Below are positions 1 to 10,021 of a stretch of 64,000 nt of DNA, one piece after another. Source of the DNA: Citrobacter sedlakii NBRC 105722 (GTDB taxonomy: Bacteria; Pseudomonadota; Gammaproteobacteria; Enterobacterales; Enterobacteriaceae). The translations under genes and the position numbers were made by a program. The notes beneath the pieces are model-generated. The model was given only the letters and a program-made list of their open reading frames with translations, was not told where the DNA came from and searched no databases. The stretch spans positions 62,001-126,000 of the forward strand of contig NZ_BBNB01000010.1 in the NCBI RefSeq assembly GCF_000759835.1, read 5' to 3'. Within the stretch, counting starts at the first letter, position 1. Each line of letters begins with the position of its first letter.

Positions 1-238
1 CGAACAGCACCAGAAAAACAATCGCTATTTTCAGCAGCAGCCACAACCAGCCGCGCTTACCACGAGGCTTACGCCCTTTGCCCTTACCTTTACGCGGCAT
101 CGGTTCTTCATCCTCATAGTCATCATCATAATCGTCGTCGTACTCATCATCTCTGAGTTGGCGACGGCTCACCTTTTGTTTCACCGGACGCGAGGGTTTC
201 CCTTTGCGTCCAATCGGCTCGCGGTCATTCCCGGCCAT
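1..238 (-). CDS. mrcB: Penicillin-binding protein 1B, N-terminal part (partial)
   Basis: This is the first 79 codons of the bifunctional transglycosylase/transpeptidase PBP1B, which polymerises and cross-links peptidoglycan at the inner membrane. The gene runs leftward out of the window. The start codon is at 236-238 and the protein begins [17 protein letters not shown], as in E. coli. A cytoplasmic tail rich in Asp and Glu and then in Arg, Lys and Gly precedes a hydrophobic stretch ([16 protein letters not shown]) that begins the single membrane anchor. No catalytic domain is inside the window. hrpB lies upstream in the same orientation, with 143 bp between them. Confidence 0.93.
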   Translation of the reverse strand, partial: MAGNDREPIGRKGKPSRPVKQKVSRRQLRDDEYDDDYDDDYEDEEPMPRKGKGKGRKPRGKRGWLWLLLKIAIVFLVLF

Positions 239-381
239 GTTTTTTCTCCGCAACGTTCAGGCGCAAAGGCCCGATTTTCAGTTCTTCTGTCACCCGACAG
301 AAGAAGAAATCTCTCAATTTATCGCTCGCTGTTTTGCCAGATAACGCTTTGCTTACCGGCTTACAGAGGACATTCGTCCCA

Positions 382-2811
382 TTATGAATACTTTTTGGTA
401 CGCCGCGTGGGCGCGGTATTCGCCGGGTCGTCAGGCCAGACATGTTTGGGGTAGCGTCCTTTCATCTCTTTTTGTACCTCGCGGTACGCCCCCTGCCAGA
501 ACGCGCTTAAATCACGCGTAATCTGTAAGGGCCGCTGGGCGGGCGATAAGAGTTCTAGTACCAACGGCACGCGCCCTTCGGCGATGGTCGGCGTACTGGC
601 CTCGCCAAACATTTCCTGCATTCGGACCGCCAACGCGGGCGGGTTATCCTCATGATAACGAATGGCTATCCGACTTCCTGTCGGCACAGTGTAATGTGTG
701 GGCAGCGAACTCACCAGACGTTGCTGCAGAGGATAGTCGAGCAGTCCCAGCAAAGCCTGATGAATATTCAGCGATTTCAGATTTTTTAACGAATGCACAC
801 CGGCCATATGCGGCAGCAACCAGCGCTCAAGATTCGCCAGTAGCGTCTGATCGTCCACCGCAGGCCAGTCATATTCCGGCAGCCACTTCGCCGCACACTG
901 CAAACGCAGACGCAACTGCACCGCTTCCGGCGTCCAGTTGAGCACATCCAGCCCCCTGTCGCGGATCCCGTTCAGCATCGCCAGATGCAGCTCGTCTTCC
1001 GAGGGTTTCGCCAACGGCTGCACTTTCACCGTCAGTTGTCCGATGCGCATCCTGCGCCACGCTTTGAGCGTCCCCTGCGCCTCATCCCATTCAATTGTGT
1101 CCGACTGCTGCAACAGTTCCGGACATTGCCGGACAAGCGCGTCGATGTCCAGCGGCAATGCCAGCAGGATCCGCGCGTCCGGCGACGCACTGCCCTGCAG
1201 CAAGAGCGGGGCGATCAGCCATTCATGACGTCCCAGCGCATCATCGGCGTCCAGCACTGCGCCCATGCCGTTTGCCAGTTGATAACGTCCGTCCAGACCG
1301 CGCCGTCGCGCCACGCGATCGGCAAAGGCGTACGCCAGCAATGGCGCGATCCGCGAGACGTCCGCGACGCCGCTGCGGCTATTCAGGCGTTTCAACAGTT
1401 GCTGGCTGCGCTGCTGCCAGGCGGGCTGATGGCGTGAAAACGCTACGCCAAGATCGGTATTTCCCCCGCGCGGCGGCTCTTCGAGGATCGCCGCAAGCTG
1501 GGCGGCGGTCGCGGCGGCGTCGGGATCGGAAGCGCTCACCAACATAGCAGCCAGCCGCGGGTCGTTGCCCAACGCCGCCATCTTTTGCCCTCTTGCGCTC
1601 AGGCGTTCGCCATCCAACGCGCCCAGCATCTGTAACAGCCGTTTCGCCGCCTGTAAGTGTATCGCGGGCGGCAGATCCAGCCAGGTTAACTGTGCGGGAT
1701 CGCTGCATCCCCATTGCAACAGCTCCATCAGCAGGCCGGAGAGATCGCTATGCAGGATTTCGGGATCCCCTTGCGCAGCGGCGCGTTCCGCCTGTTCTTT
1801 GGCGATCAAATGCAGGCAAATGCCCGGCGCCAGACGTCCGGCGCGACCGGCACGCTGGGTCATTGACGCCTGACTGACGCGCTGCGTAATCAGCCGGGTC
1901 AGCCCGGTACGCGCGTCAAATCTGGCGACACGCTCCTGGGCGCAATCGACCACCAGTCGAATGCCTTCGATGGTCAGACTGGTTTCGGCGATATTGGTCG
2001 CCAGCACCACTTTACGCATTCCCGGCGGCGCAGGCAGGATCGCCGTACGCTGGGCATTCAGCGACAGCGCGCCATACAGCGGACAGAGAAGAACATCGCT
2101 GCCGACACGCGCGCTCAGATGTTCCTGTACGCGCTGGATCTCGCCGACGCCGGGTAAAAACAACAGCAGCGCTCCCGGTTCCTGGCGCAGCAGTTCGGCG
2201 GTGGCGACGGCAACGGCCTCATCAAAACGCAGTTGCGCCGCCAGGGGTTGATAGCGGCGCTCAACGGGGTAAGCGCGCCCTTCGGACACCACCACCGGCG
2301 CCTCCGGCAGACGCTGCCGCAGGCGATCGTTATCCAGCGTGGCGGACATGATCAGCAGCTTCAGGTCGTCGCGCAGCCCCTGCTGCACATCAAGCAACAG
2401 CGCCAGAGCCAGATCCGCCTGCAGACTGCGCTCGTGGAATTCATCAAGGATCACCAGGCTGACGCCGCTTAGCTCCGGGTCGCGCTGTATCATTCGCGTC
2501 AGCACCCCTTCGGTGACCACCTCCAGCCGCGTGGTTGGCCCCACGCAGGATTGCGCGCGCATCCGGTATCCCACCGTTTCGCCGGGCTTTTCGTTCAACA
2601 GCTCCGCCAGCCGCTGCGCCACGTTACGCGCCGCCAGACGACGCGGCTCAAGCAGGATAATCCGCCCGTTAATGCGTTGATGGGAAAGAAACTGCAGCGG
2701 CAGCCAGGTGGATTTACCGGCGCCGGTCGGCGCGCTCAGCAGAACCTGCGGCGCAGAATCCAGTGCGGCAAGCAGTTCAGGCAGTACGGCGGCAACAGGC
2801 AATGACGTCAC
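382..2811 (-). CDS. hrpB: ATP-dependent RNA helicase HrpB
   Basis: DEAH-family helicase of 809 residues, the E. coli length. Visible motifs are Walker A (SAPTGAGKST), a Walker B variant (ILDEFHERS, the DEFH form seen in HrpB), motif III (MSATLDN) and motif VI (QRAGRAGR). Its cellular role is poorly defined in enterics. I start it at GTG 2811: GGAG lies just upstream and the protein then begins VTSLPVAAVLPELL, matching the family. An ATG 45 bases further upstream would add 15 unconserved residues. The gene is divergent from thpR across a 73-bp spacer. Confidence 0.95.
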   Translation of the reverse strand: MTSLPVAAVLPELLAALDSAPQVLLSAPTGAGKSTWLPLQFLSHQRINGRIILLEPRRLAARNVAQRLAELLNEKPGETVGYRMRAQSCVGPTTRLEVVTEGVLTRMIQRDPELSGVSLVILDEFHERSLQADLALALLLDVQQGLRDDLKLLIMSATLDNDRLRQRLPEAPVVVSEGRAYPVERRYQPLAAQLRFDEAVAVATAELLRQEPGALLLFLPGVGEIQRVQEHLSARVGSDVLLCPLYGALSLNAQRTAILPAPPGMRKVVLATNIAETSLTIEGIRLVVDCAQERVARFDARTGLTRLITQRVSQASMTQRAGRAGRLAPGICLHLIAKEQAERAAAQGDPEILHSDLSGLLMELLQWGCSDPAQLTWLDLPPAIHLQAAKRLLQMLGALDGERLSARGQKMAALGNDPRLAAMLVSASDPDAAATAAQLAAILEEPPRGGNTDLGVAFSRHQPAWQQRSQQLLKRLNSRSGVADVSRIAPLLAYAFADRVARRRGLDGRYQLANGMGAVLDADDALGRHEWLIAPLLLQGSASPDARILLALPLDIDALVRQCPELLQQSDTIEWDEAQGTLKAWRRMRIGQLTVKVQPLAKPSEDELHLAMLNGIRDRGLDVLNWTPEAVQLRLRLQCAAKWLPEYDWPAVDDQTLLANLERWLLPHMAGVHSLKNLKSLNIHQALLGLLDYPLQQRLVSSLPTHYTVPTGSRIAIRYHEDNPPALAVRMQEMFGEASTPTIAEGRVPLVLELLSPAQRPLQITRDLSAFWQGAYREVQKEMKGRYPKHVWPDDPANTAPTRRTKKYS

Positions 2812-2884
2812 AAATGACTCCAGAGGGTTAACATTCTTCGCGCTGCATTGTAGCATCGCGTTAATTCATAACCGAGTACCGAAG

Positions 2885-3415
2885 ATGTCTGAGCCGAAAC
2901 GGCTGTTCTTTGCCATTGAGCTGCCCGCCGACGCGCGCGCGCAAATTGTTCACTGGCGCGCGGCGCACTTCGCACCCGAGGCGGGGCGACCCGTAGCGGC
3001 CGACAACCTGCACTTAACGCTGGCGTTTTTAGGCGACGTTAGCGCCGACAAACAACAGGCGTTAGCTACGCTGGCCGGACGCATTCGCCAGCCTGCTTTC
3101 ACGCTGACGCTGGACGATGCGGGGCAATGGCTGCGCTCCCGGGTGGTCTGGCTCGGCACGCGCCAGTCGCCGCGGGGTTTACTGCAACTGGCCAATATGC
3201 TGCGCGCCCAGGCCGCGCGCAGCGGCTGCTACCAAAGCCCGCAGCCGTTTCATCCGCACGTAACTTTGCTGCGCAACGCCAGCCATGCGGTCGCCATTCC
3301 CGCGCCCGGTTTTTGTTGGTCGTTTCCGGTAACTGAGTTTACGCTTTACGCCTCCTCGTTCACCCGGGGACGAACCCGATACACGCCGTTGCAGCGCTGG
3401 ACGCTCAGCGAATAA
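2885..3415 (+). CDS. thpR: RNA 2',3'-cyclic phosphodiesterase (2H/LigT family)
   Basis: A 2H phosphoesterase of 176 residues, the E. coli LigT/ThpR length. The two catalytic HxTx motifs are His43-Leu-Thr-Leu and His125-Val-Thr-Leu. The family hydrolyses 2',3'-cyclic phosphate RNA ends to 2'-phosphates and can make 2'-5' RNA linkages in vitro. The open frame extends upstream to 2708, but ATG 2885 gives the conserved [14 protein letters not shown] start. sfsA follows after 16 bases, so the two are probably cotranscribed. Confidence 0.93.
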   Translation: MSEPKRLFFAIELPADARAQIVHWRAAHFAPEAGRPVAADNLHLTLAFLGDVSADKQQALATLAGRIRQPAFTLTLDDAGQWLRSRVVWLGTRQSPRGLLQLANMLRAQAARSGCYQSPQPFHPHVTLLRNASHAVAIPAPGFCWSFPVTEFTLYASSFTRGRTRYTPLQRWTLSE

Positions 3416-3431
3416 TTTAAGGACACGCGTG

Positions 3432-4136
3432 ATGCAGTTTTCTCCCCCCCTCCAGCGCGCCACGCTGGTTAAGCGTTATAAACGTTTTTTAGCCGATGTG
3501 ATCACACCCGACGGAACCGAACTCACGTTACACTGCCCAAATACTGGCGCAATGACCGGTTGCGCAGAGCCCGGGGACACCGTCTGGTATTCGACGTCAG
3601 AAAATACTAAACGCAAATATCCGCATACCTGGGAATTAACTGAAACCCAAAATGGCGCGCTTATTTGTGTTAACACATTATGGGCGAACAGGCTGACGAA
3701 AGAGGCTCTGGAACAAGGCAGGGTTTCAGAACTTTCAGGATACAGTACCCTGAAAAGCGAAGTAAAATACGGCGCCGAACGAAGCCGCATCGATTTTATG
3801 TTACAGGCAGATTTCCGGCCTGACTGCTATATTGAAGTGAAATCGGTAACGCTGGCGGAAAAGGATTTCGGTTTTTTTCCCGATGCCATCACTGAACGAG
3901 GTCAGAAACATCTTCGGGAATTGATGAGCGTAGCGGCTGAAGGCAAACGCGCCGTGATTTTTTTCGCCGTTCTGCATTCCGCCATTACACGGTTTTCACC
4001 TGCGCGCCATATTGACGCGAAATACGCGCAACTATTGATTGAGGCACAGCGTAAGGGGGTAGAAATTCTGGTTTATAAAGCGGAACTTTCTGCCGGGAGT
4101 ATGACTCTTAAAGAGCCATTACCCATTACTTTTTAG
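3432..4136 (+). CDS. sfsA: Sugar fermentation stimulation protein SfsA
   Basis: The product has 234 residues and begins [19 protein letters not shown]. SfsA is a nucleic-acid-binding protein with a nuclease-like fold; in E. coli extra copies stimulate maltose gene expression, but the real function is unclear. The conserved C-terminal half ([35 protein letters not shown]) is intact. TAAGGA at 3418-3423 favours ATG 3432; a GTG at 3429 is directly adjacent and in frame. The gene sits between thpR and dksA as in E. coli. Confidence 0.93.
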   Translation: MQFSPPLQRATLVKRYKRFLADVITPDGTELTLHCPNTGAMTGCAEPGDTVWYSTSENTKRKYPHTWELTETQNGALICVNTLWANRLTKEALEQGRVSELSGYSTLKSEVKYGAERSRIDFMLQADFRPDCYIEVKSVTLAEKDFGFFPDAITERGQKHLRELMSVAAEGKRAVIFFAVLHSAITRFSPARHIDAKYAQLLIEAQRKGVEILVYKAELSAGSMTLKEPLPITF

Positions 4137-4313
4137 TGATGTAAAATTTTGGTTATTTAGTATTCTGGTCGCGTGCGCAAATACGCTTTTCCTCACAGGG
4201 TTGTCAAGTGTTACGTTTAGTTAATTGCTATCCGGAAAAGCATCTGCTATTTATAGCGACCTGATTTTTCCCCCGAACATGGGGATCGATAGTGCGTGTT
4301 AAGGAGAAGCAAC

Positions 4314-4769
4314 ATGCAAGAAGGGCAAAACCGTAAAACATCGTCCCTGAGTATTCTCGCCATCGCTGGGGTGGAGCCGTACCAGGAGAAACCGGGCGAA
4401 GAGTATATGAACGAAGCCCAGCTGTCGCACTTCAGGCGTATTCTTGAAGCATGGCGTAATCAACTTAGGGATGAAGTCGATCGCACCGTTACTCATATGC
4501 AGGACGAAGCTGCCAACTTCCCTGACCCGGTAGACCGTGCCGCGCAGGAAGAAGAGTTCAGCCTTGAGCTGCGTAACCGTGACCGTGAGCGCAAACTGAT
4601 CAAAAAGATCGAGAAAACGCTGAAGAAGGTTGAAGATGAAGATTTCGGCTACTGCGAATCCTGCGGTGTGGAAATCGGTATTCGTCGCCTGGAAGCGCGT
4701 CCGACAGCCGATCTCTGCATCGACTGCAAAACGCTGGCTGAAATTCGCGAAAAACAGATGGCGGGTTAA
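4314..4769 (+). CDS. dksA: RNA polymerase-binding transcription factor DksA
   Basis: The product is a 151-residue cofactor of ppGpp that enters the RNA polymerase secondary channel and resets rRNA and biosynthetic promoters during starvation. The coiled-coil tip PDPVDRA, carrying the two essential Asp residues, and the C4 zinc finger (CESC and CIDC near residues 114-138) are intact. AAGGAG at 4301-4306 places the start at ATG 4314. The 177-bp spacer behind sfsA probably holds its own promoter. A strong terminator follows at 4797. Confidence 0.97.
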   Translation: MQEGQNRKTSSLSILAIAGVEPYQEKPGEEYMNEAQLSHFRRILEAWRNQLRDEVDRTVTHMQDEAANFPDPVDRAAQEEEFSLELRNRDRERKLIKKIEKTLKKVEDEDFGYCESCGVEIGIRRLEARPTADLCIDCKTLAEIREKQMAG

Positions 4770-4796
4770 TCCCCACCGTTTGATCACGTTTACACC

Positions 4797-4819
4797 AGGC
4801 GGGGACTTCCCCGCCTTTT
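4797..4819 (+). terminator. Intrinsic terminator after dksA
   Basis: Arms AGGCGGGG (4797-4804) and CCCCGCCT (4809-4816) form a perfect 8-bp stem with an ACTT loop, followed by a short T run. It lies 27 bases after the dksA stop and 16 bases before the gluQ start. Confidence 0.85.
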
Positions 4820-4834
4820 CATTTGTCCGTAACG

Positions 4835-5731
4835 ATGACTGACTCACACTATATTGGCCGCTTCGCCCCTTCCCCTTCCGGCGCACTGCATTTTGGCTCC
4901 CTGATTGCCGCGCTCGGCAGTTATTTACAGGCGCGAGCCCAAAACGGCATCTGGCGCGTACGCATCGAAGATATCGATCCTCCTCGTGAAGTTCCCGGTG
5001 CCGCTGACACCATTCTGCGCCAGCTGGAACATTACGGTCTGCACTGGGATGGCGAAATACTCTGGCAATCCCGTCGCCATGAGGCGTATCGCGAGGCGCT
5101 CGCCTGGCTGCGCGATCACGGGTTGAGCTATTACTGCACCTGCCCCCGCGCGCGCATTCAACGCATCGGCGGTATTTATGACGGCCACTGCCGCGACAAG
5201 CATAACGGGCCGGATCAGGCAGCGGTACGCATCAGGCAACGTCATCCGGTCACCCGCTTTCACGATCGCCTGCGCGGTGATATTCAGGCCGACGAACGGC
5301 TGGCGCAGGAAGATTTTATTATTCATCGCCGGGATGGGTTGTTTGCCTATAACCTGGCGGTGGTGGTGGACGACCATTTCCAGGGCGTCACGGAAATCGT
5401 GCGCGGCGCCGATCTCATCGAACCAACGGTTCGACAAATTTCGCTCTACCAGTTGTTCGGCTGGACAGTGCCCGACTATATTCATTTGCCGCTGGCGCTG
5501 AATGCGCAGGGCGCAAAACTGTCTAAACAAAATCATGCGCCTGCTTTGCCGCAGGGCGACCCGCGTCCCGTCCTCATTGACGCGCTGCGCTTCCTCGGAC
5601 AGCGTATTGCGCCAGACTGGCAGGCCATGCCAGTGGAGGCGATTCTTCAGTTCGCCACAGAGAACTGGCGCCTGGCAGACGTGCCGGAATCGGCATCTGT
5701 AAATCCGCCATTCTCAAACGCGTCGTGCTGA
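4835..5731 (+). CDS. gluQ: Glutamyl-Q tRNA(Asp) synthetase
   Basis: A truncated relative of glutamyl-tRNA synthetase (298 residues) that attaches glutamate to the queuosine base at the tRNA-Asp wobble position. The N-terminal catalytic domain has the class I signature [13 protein letters not shown] and a KMSKS-like KLSKQN. A zinc site is formed by the cysteines of YYCTC and of GIYDGHC. The anticodon-binding half of GluRS is absent, as expected for the family. ATG 4835 is preferred to an in-frame TTG at 4823 because it matches the conserved start; the ribosome site is weak. It comes directly after the dksA terminator. Confidence 0.94.
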   Translation: MTDSHYIGRFAPSPSGALHFGSLIAALGSYLQARAQNGIWRVRIEDIDPPREVPGAADTILRQLEHYGLHWDGEILWQSRRHEAYREALAWLRDHGLSYYCTCPRARIQRIGGIYDGHCRDKHNGPDQAAVRIRQRHPVTRFHDRLRGDIQADERLAQEDFIIHRRDGLFAYNLAVVVDDHFQGVTEIVRGADLIEPTVRQISLYQLFGWTVPDYIHLPLALNAQGAKLSKQNHAPALPQGDPRPVLIDALRFLGQRIAPDWQAMPVEAILQFATENWRLADVPESASVNPPFSNASC

Positions 5732-5836
5732 GCTATGATTAGCCGCTATTTTTGCTCGTTGTCTTTCGCATTTTCATAATCCGAAAGCCCGCGGGTAAAT
5801 TGATTTGATTGATGATTGACACTACCGAGGTGCACT

Positions 5837-7234
5837 ATTTTTACCCGAGTCGCTAATTTTTGCCGCAAGGTGCTAAGCCGCGAGGAGAGCGAGGCAGACA
5901 CTGCCGTCGCCCGTCCACATATGACGGTCATCCCACGCGAGCAGCACGCTATTTCCCGCAAAGATATCAGTGAAAATGCCCTGAAGGTAATGTACAGGCT
6001 CAACAAAGCGGGATATGAAGCCTGGCTGGTTGGCGGCGGCGTCCGCGACCTGTTGCTGGGCAAAAAACCCAAAGATTTCGACGTGACCACCAACGCGACG
6101 CCGGATCAGGTACGCAAACTGTTCCGCAACTGTCGCCTGGTCGGTCGCCGATTCCGTCTGGCGCACGTGATGTTTGGTCCGGAAATTATTGAAGTCGCCA
6201 CCTTCCGCGGTCACCACGAAGGCAGCGAGAGCGATCGCACGACCTCCCAACGTGGGCAAAACGGTATGCTGCTGCGCGACAATATTTTCGGCTCCATTGA
6301 AGAGGACGCCCAGCGCCGCGACTTTACCATTAATAGCCTGTATTACAGCGTCGCTGACTTTACTGTCCGTGATTACGTGGGCGGTATGAAGGATTTACAG
6401 GACGGCGTCATCCGTCTGATCGGCAATCCGGAAACCCGCTACCGTGAAGATCCGGTGCGGATGCTGCGCGCGGTGCGTTTCGCCGCCAAGCTGGACATGC
6501 GCATCAGCCCGGAAACCGCTGAGCCGATCCCGCGTCTGGCGACGCTGCTGAACGACATTCCGCCAGCCCGTCTGTTTGAAGAGTCGCTGAAGCTGCTCCA
6601 GGCAGGCTACGGCTACGAGACCTATCTTAAGCTGCGCGAATACAGCCTGTTCCAGCCGCTGTTCCCGACCATTACCCGCTATTTCACCGAAAACGGCGAC
6701 AGCCCAATGGAGCGCATCATCGCCCAGGTGCTGAAGAACACCGATAACCGTATTCACAACGACATGCGGGTGAACCCGGCGTTCCTGTTTGCCGCCATGT
6801 TCTGGTACCCGTTACTGGAGATGGCGCAGAAAATCGCCCAGGAAAGCGGCCTGGCCTACTACGACGCATTCGCTCTGGCAATGAATGACGTGCTGGATGA
6901 GGCCTGCCGTTCGCTGGCGATTCCAAAACGCCTGACCTCACTGACCCGTGATATCTGGCAGCTTCAGCTACGGATGTCCCGCCGTCAGGGAAAACGCGCG
7001 TGGAAGCTCATGGAACATCCGAAATTCCGCGCGGCTTACGATCTGCTGGCGCTGCGCGCCGAAGCGGAAAAAAGCGCCGAACTGCAACGCCTGGCACAAT
7101 GGTGGGGCGAATTCCAGGTCTCTGCGCCGCCAGAGCAGAAGGGCATGCTCAACGAACTGGATGAAGACCCGATGCCACGCCGCCGCAATCGTCGCCCGCG
7201 CAAACGCGCCCCGCGTCGCGAGGGTACCGCGTGA
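5837..7234 (+). CDS. pcnB: Poly(A) polymerase I, AUU start
   Basis: A 465-residue enzyme that adds 3' poly(A) tails, promoting RNA decay and controlling ColE1-type plasmid copy number. The nucleotidyltransferase signature [10 protein letters not shown] with KDFDVTT is near the N-terminus, and a very basic tail ([14 protein letters not shown]) is at the C-terminus. No ATG, GTG or TTG suits the conserved start. Homology to E. coli [19 protein letters not shown] begins at ATT 5837, preceded by GAGG at 5827-5830. E. coli pcnB is known to start at AUU, which limits its translation. The gene overlaps folK by 4 bases. Confidence 0.94.
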   Translation: MFTRVANFCRKVLSREESEADTAVARPHMTVIPREQHAISRKDISENALKVMYRLNKAGYEAWLVGGGVRDLLLGKKPKDFDVTTNATPDQVRKLFRNCRLVGRRFRLAHVMFGPEIIEVATFRGHHEGSESDRTTSQRGQNGMLLRDNIFGSIEEDAQRRDFTINSLYYSVADFTVRDYVGGMKDLQDGVIRLIGNPETRYREDPVRMLRAVRFAAKLDMRISPETAEPIPRLATLLNDIPPARLFEESLKLLQAGYGYETYLKLREYSLFQPLFPTITRYFTENGDSPMERIIAQVLKNTDNRIHNDMRVNPAFLFAAMFWYPLLEMAQKIAQESGLAYYDAFALAMNDVLDEACRSLAIPKRLTSLTRDIWQLQLRMSRRQGKRAWKLMEHPKFRAAYDLLALRAEAEKSAELQRLAQWWGEFQVSAPPEQKGMLNELDEDPMPRRRNRRPRKRAPRREGTA

Positions 7235-7710
7235 CCCTCGCTTATATCGCGCTTGGCAGCAACCTGGCCTCCCCCCTGGAACAGGTTAATGCTGCCATAA
7301 AATCGATTGGCGACATTCCGCAGAGCCGGATTGTCGCCGTCTCCTCTTTTTACCGCACTGCGCCCTTAGGTCCCCAGGATCAGCCGGATTACCTGAACGC
7401 GGCGGTCGCGCTGGACACTGACCTTGCGCCGGAGACTCTGCTCGATCATACCCAACGGATTGAACTGCAGCAGGGGCGCGTACGCAAAGCCGAGCGCTGG
7501 GGTCCGCGCACGTTGGATCTCGACATTATGCTGTTTGGCGATCGTGTCATTCAGACCGAGCGCCTGACTGTTCCCCATTACGATATGCACAACCGCGGCT
7601 TTATGCTTTGGCCGCTGTATGAGATTGCGCCCGACCTGCGGTTTCCGGATGGAAAATCGTTACAACAACGCCTCGCCGAACTCGGCGAAGAAAAACCCGA
7701 ACGCGGGTAA
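7231..7710 (+). CDS. folK: 6-hydroxymethyl-7,8-dihydropterin pyrophosphokinase
   Basis: HPPK transfers pyrophosphate from ATP to the pterin in folate synthesis. The product has 159 residues, the E. coli length. The family signature [15 protein letters not shown], carrying the Mg-binding Asp pair, is intact, as is the N-terminal YIALGSNL. The start is GTG 7231, inside the pcnB stop (GTGA overlap), which suggests translational coupling. The last 15 or so residues diverge from E. coli. panB follows after 118 bases. Confidence 0.95.
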   Translation: MTLAYIALGSNLASPLEQVNAAIKSIGDIPQSRIVAVSSFYRTAPLGPQDQPDYLNAAVALDTDLAPETLLDHTQRIELQQGRVRKAERWGPRTLDLDIMLFGDRVIQTERLTVPHYDMHNRGFMLWPLYEIAPDLRFPDGKSLQQRLAELGEEKPERG

Positions 7711-7828
7711 ATCCCCCTCCCCTTTAGCGTTTACTGCTTTCACGCCAATCGATTGCTTAAAATAATTGCCCCCCTGAATGTGACTGTTAGAATGCCGATA
7801 AATATGACGTTCACCATCAGGAAATGTT

Positions 7829-8620
7829 ATGAAACCAACCACTATCTCACTGTTGCAAAAGTGCAAACAGGAGAAAAAACGCTTCGCCACCATTACGGCT
7901 TACGACTACAGCTTCGCTAAGTTATTTGCCGACGAAGGCATCAACGTGATGCTGGTGGGCGACTCGCTGGGGATGACCGTTCAGGGCCATGACTCCACCC
8001 TTCCTGTTACCGTTGCGGATATCGCCTATCACACGTGCGCGGTACGTCGCGGCGCACCGAACTGCCTGCTGCTTTCTGACCTGCCGTTTATGGCGTACGC
8101 GACGCCGGAGCAGGCCTTTGAAAACGCGGCGGCGGTGATGCGCTCCGGGGCGAACATGGTCAAGATTGAAGGCGGCGCATGGCTGGCGGATACCGTAAAA
8201 ATGCTCACCGAGCGTGCCGTTCCGGTCTGCGGTCACCTGGGGCTGACGCCGCAATCGGTCAATATTTTCGGCGGTTACAAGGTTCAGGGGCGCGGTGACG
8301 CCGGGCAAGCGCTGCTTGATGACGCGCTGGCGCTGGAAGCCGCGGGCGCACAGTTGTTGGTGCTCGAATGCGTGCCGGTTGAACTGGCAAAACGCATCAC
8401 CGACGCGCTCACCATTCCGGTGATCGGCATTGGCGCGGGCAACGTGACTGACGGTCAGATTCTGGTGATGCATGACGCTTTCGGCATCACCGGCGGTCAT
8501 ATTCCGAAATTTGCCAAAAATTTCCTTACCGAAGCAGGCGACATGCGCGCCGCGGTGCGGCAGTATATTGCCGAGGTGGAGTCCGGCGTCTATCCGGGCG
8601 AAGAACACAGTTTCCATTAA
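7829..8620 (+). CDS. panB: Ketopantoate hydroxymethyltransferase
   Basis: The product (263 residues) makes ketopantoate from 2-oxoisovalerate and methylene-tetrahydrofolate, the first step to pantothenate. Conserved blocks include [15 protein letters not shown], the Mg-site region [24 protein letters not shown] and the C-terminal IGIGAG. AGGAAATGTT precedes ATG 7829. panC begins 11 bases after the stop, giving a panBC pair. Confidence 0.97.
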   Translation: MKPTTISLLQKCKQEKKRFATITAYDYSFAKLFADEGINVMLVGDSLGMTVQGHDSTLPVTVADIAYHTCAVRRGAPNCLLLSDLPFMAYATPEQAFENAAAVMRSGANMVKIEGGAWLADTVKMLTERAVPVCGHLGLTPQSVNIFGGYKVQGRGDAGQALLDDALALEAAGAQLLVLECVPVELAKRITDALTIPVIGIGAGNVTDGQILVMHDAFGITGGHIPKFAKNFLTEAGDMRAAVRQYIAEVESGVYPGEEHSFH

Positions 8621-8631
8621 GGAGTTTTGTT

Positions 8632-9486
8632 GTGTTGATAATTGAAACCCTGCCGCTGCTGCGCCAGCATATCCGCAGAGCCCGCCAGGAAGGAAAACGC
8701 ATTGCGCTAGTTCCAACCATGGGCAACCTGCACGACGGTCATATGAAGCTGGTTGATGAAGCGAAAGCCCGCGCCGATATCGTGGTGGTCAGCATCTTCG
8801 TTAATCCGATGCAGTTCGACCGCCCGGACGATCTGGTGCGTTATCCGCGCACGCTGCAGGAGGACTGTGAGAAGCTGAACAAACGTAAAGTCGATTTTGT
8901 TTTCGCGCCGGCAGCCGATCAAATCTACCCGCAGGGCACCGAAGGCCAGACGTATGTTGATGTTCCTGGTCTTTCCACCATGCTGGAGGGCGCCAGCCGC
9001 CCGGGCCATTTCCGCGGCGTTTCCACCATCGTCAGCAAGCTGTTTAACCTCGTTCAGCCGGATATCGCCTGTTTCGGTGAAAAAGATTTTCAGCAACTGG
9101 CGCTGATCCGCAAAATGGTGGCCGATATGGGCTACGACATTGAAATCGTCGGCGTACCGATTATTCGCGCCAAAGACGGTTTAGCCCTCAGTTCACGCAA
9201 TGGTTATTTGACCGCGGAGCAGCGCAAAATCGCCCCGGGTTTATACAAGGTCATGTGTGAGATTGGTGAAAAACTGCAGGCCGGCGAGCGCGAACTGGAT
9301 GAAATGATCGCCCTTGCGGAAAAAGCCCTGAATGAGAAAGGCTTCCGCGCCGATGATATTCAGATCCGCGACGCCGACACCCTGCTTGCGCTGACGGAAA
9401 CCAGCCAGCGGGCGGTCATTCTGGTGGCCGCGTGGCTGGGACAGGCGCGCCTGATTGACAACCAGACGGTAACATTAACCCAGTAG
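8632..9486 (+). CDS. panC: Pantothenate synthetase
   Basis: ATP-dependent ligase of pantoate and beta-alanine, 284 residues. The nucleotidyltransferase signatures [15 protein letters not shown] (HxGH-like), FGEKDFQQL and LSSRNGYL (KMSKS-like) are present. The start is GTG 8632 with GGAG at 8621-8624, as in E. coli. Downstream, the 151-bp gap to panD contains two overlapping hairpins. The yadD gene that occupies this gap in K-12 is absent. Confidence 0.97.
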   Translation: MLIIETLPLLRQHIRRARQEGKRIALVPTMGNLHDGHMKLVDEAKARADIVVVSIFVNPMQFDRPDDLVRYPRTLQEDCEKLNKRKVDFVFAPAADQIYPQGTEGQTYVDVPGLSTMLEGASRPGHFRGVSTIVSKLFNLVQPDIACFGEKDFQQLALIRKMVADMGYDIEIVGVPIIRAKDGLALSSRNGYLTAEQRKIAPGLYKVMCEIGEKLQAGERELDEMIALAEKALNEKGFRADDIQIRDADTLLALTETSQRAVILVAAWLGQARLIDNQTVTLTQ

Positions 9487-9510
9487 ACAGGGGTTAAAAA
9501 TCGGGCAATA

Positions 9511-9548
9511 CTGCCTGAGAAAATTCTCAAGGCAGGGCGCGCCCTGCC
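9511..9548 (+). other. Two mutually exclusive hairpins between panC and panD
   Basis: Hairpin A (9511-9535) pairs CTGCCT with AGGCAG and continues inward through GAGAA/TTCTC with one bulged A. Hairpin B (9531-9548) is the perfect palindrome GGCAGGGCG/CGCCCTGCC. Both use bases 9531-9535, so they cannot form together. No T run follows hairpin B, so simple termination is not indicated. The function is unknown; attenuation or RNA processing before panD are options. Confidence 0.5.
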
Positions 9549-9637
9549 GGGTTAACGACAGTACATACTCATCAATCTTCTCAGGCGTCCTGAATAGGGA
9601 CAGCCTGAATGATGACGAATATTTTAAGGTAGACGTT

Positions 9638-10018
9638 ATGATTCGCACTATGCTGCAGGGCAAACTCCACCGCGTGAAAGTGACTCAGGCGGACCTGCAC
9701 TATGAAGGTTCCTGCGCCATCGATCAGGATTTCCTCGACGCCGCCGGGATCCTCGAAAATGAAGCTATCGATATCTGGAATGTATCGAATGGCAAACGCT
9801 TTTCCACCTATGCAATTGCCGCCGAGCGCGGTTCGCGCATTATCTCCGTCAACGGCGCGGCGGCGCATTGCGCCAGCGTGGGGGATATTGTGATCATCGC
9901 CAGCTTCGTCACCATGTCCGACGAAGAAGCGCGCCGCTGGCGGCCAAATGTCGCCTACTTTGAAGGCGACAATGAAATGAAACGCACCGCAAAAGCCATT
10001 CCGGTTCAGGTTGCCTGA
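9638..10018 (+). CDS. panD: Aspartate 1-decarboxylase proenzyme
   Basis: Pyruvoyl-dependent enzyme that makes beta-alanine for PanC. The 126-residue proenzyme cleaves itself between Gly24 and Ser25 (HYEGSCAID) to form the pyruvoyl group; both residues are present. The product supplies the second PanC substrate, so panBCD form one pathway block. The stop is only 3 bases from the stop of the convergent yadE, so any terminator must lie inside yadE. Confidence 0.97.
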   Translation: MIRTMLQGKLHRVKVTQADLHYEGSCAIDQDFLDAAGILENEAIDIWNVSNGKRFSTYAIAAERGSRIISVNGAAAHCASVGDIVIIASFVTMSDEEARRWRPNVAYFEGDNEMKRTAKAIPVQVA

Positions 10019-10021
10019 TAT

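Noticed and set aside
4185-4241. Inverted repeat GCTTTTCC/GGAAAAGC upstream of dksA as a riboswitch-like hairpin
   Set aside because: The loop is about 41 bases and the arms only 8, which is weak evidence in AT-rich DNA.
4299-4886. A 195-codon open frame opposite dksA
   Set aside because: dksA is almost invariant and explains the conservation; the antisense product has no domain.
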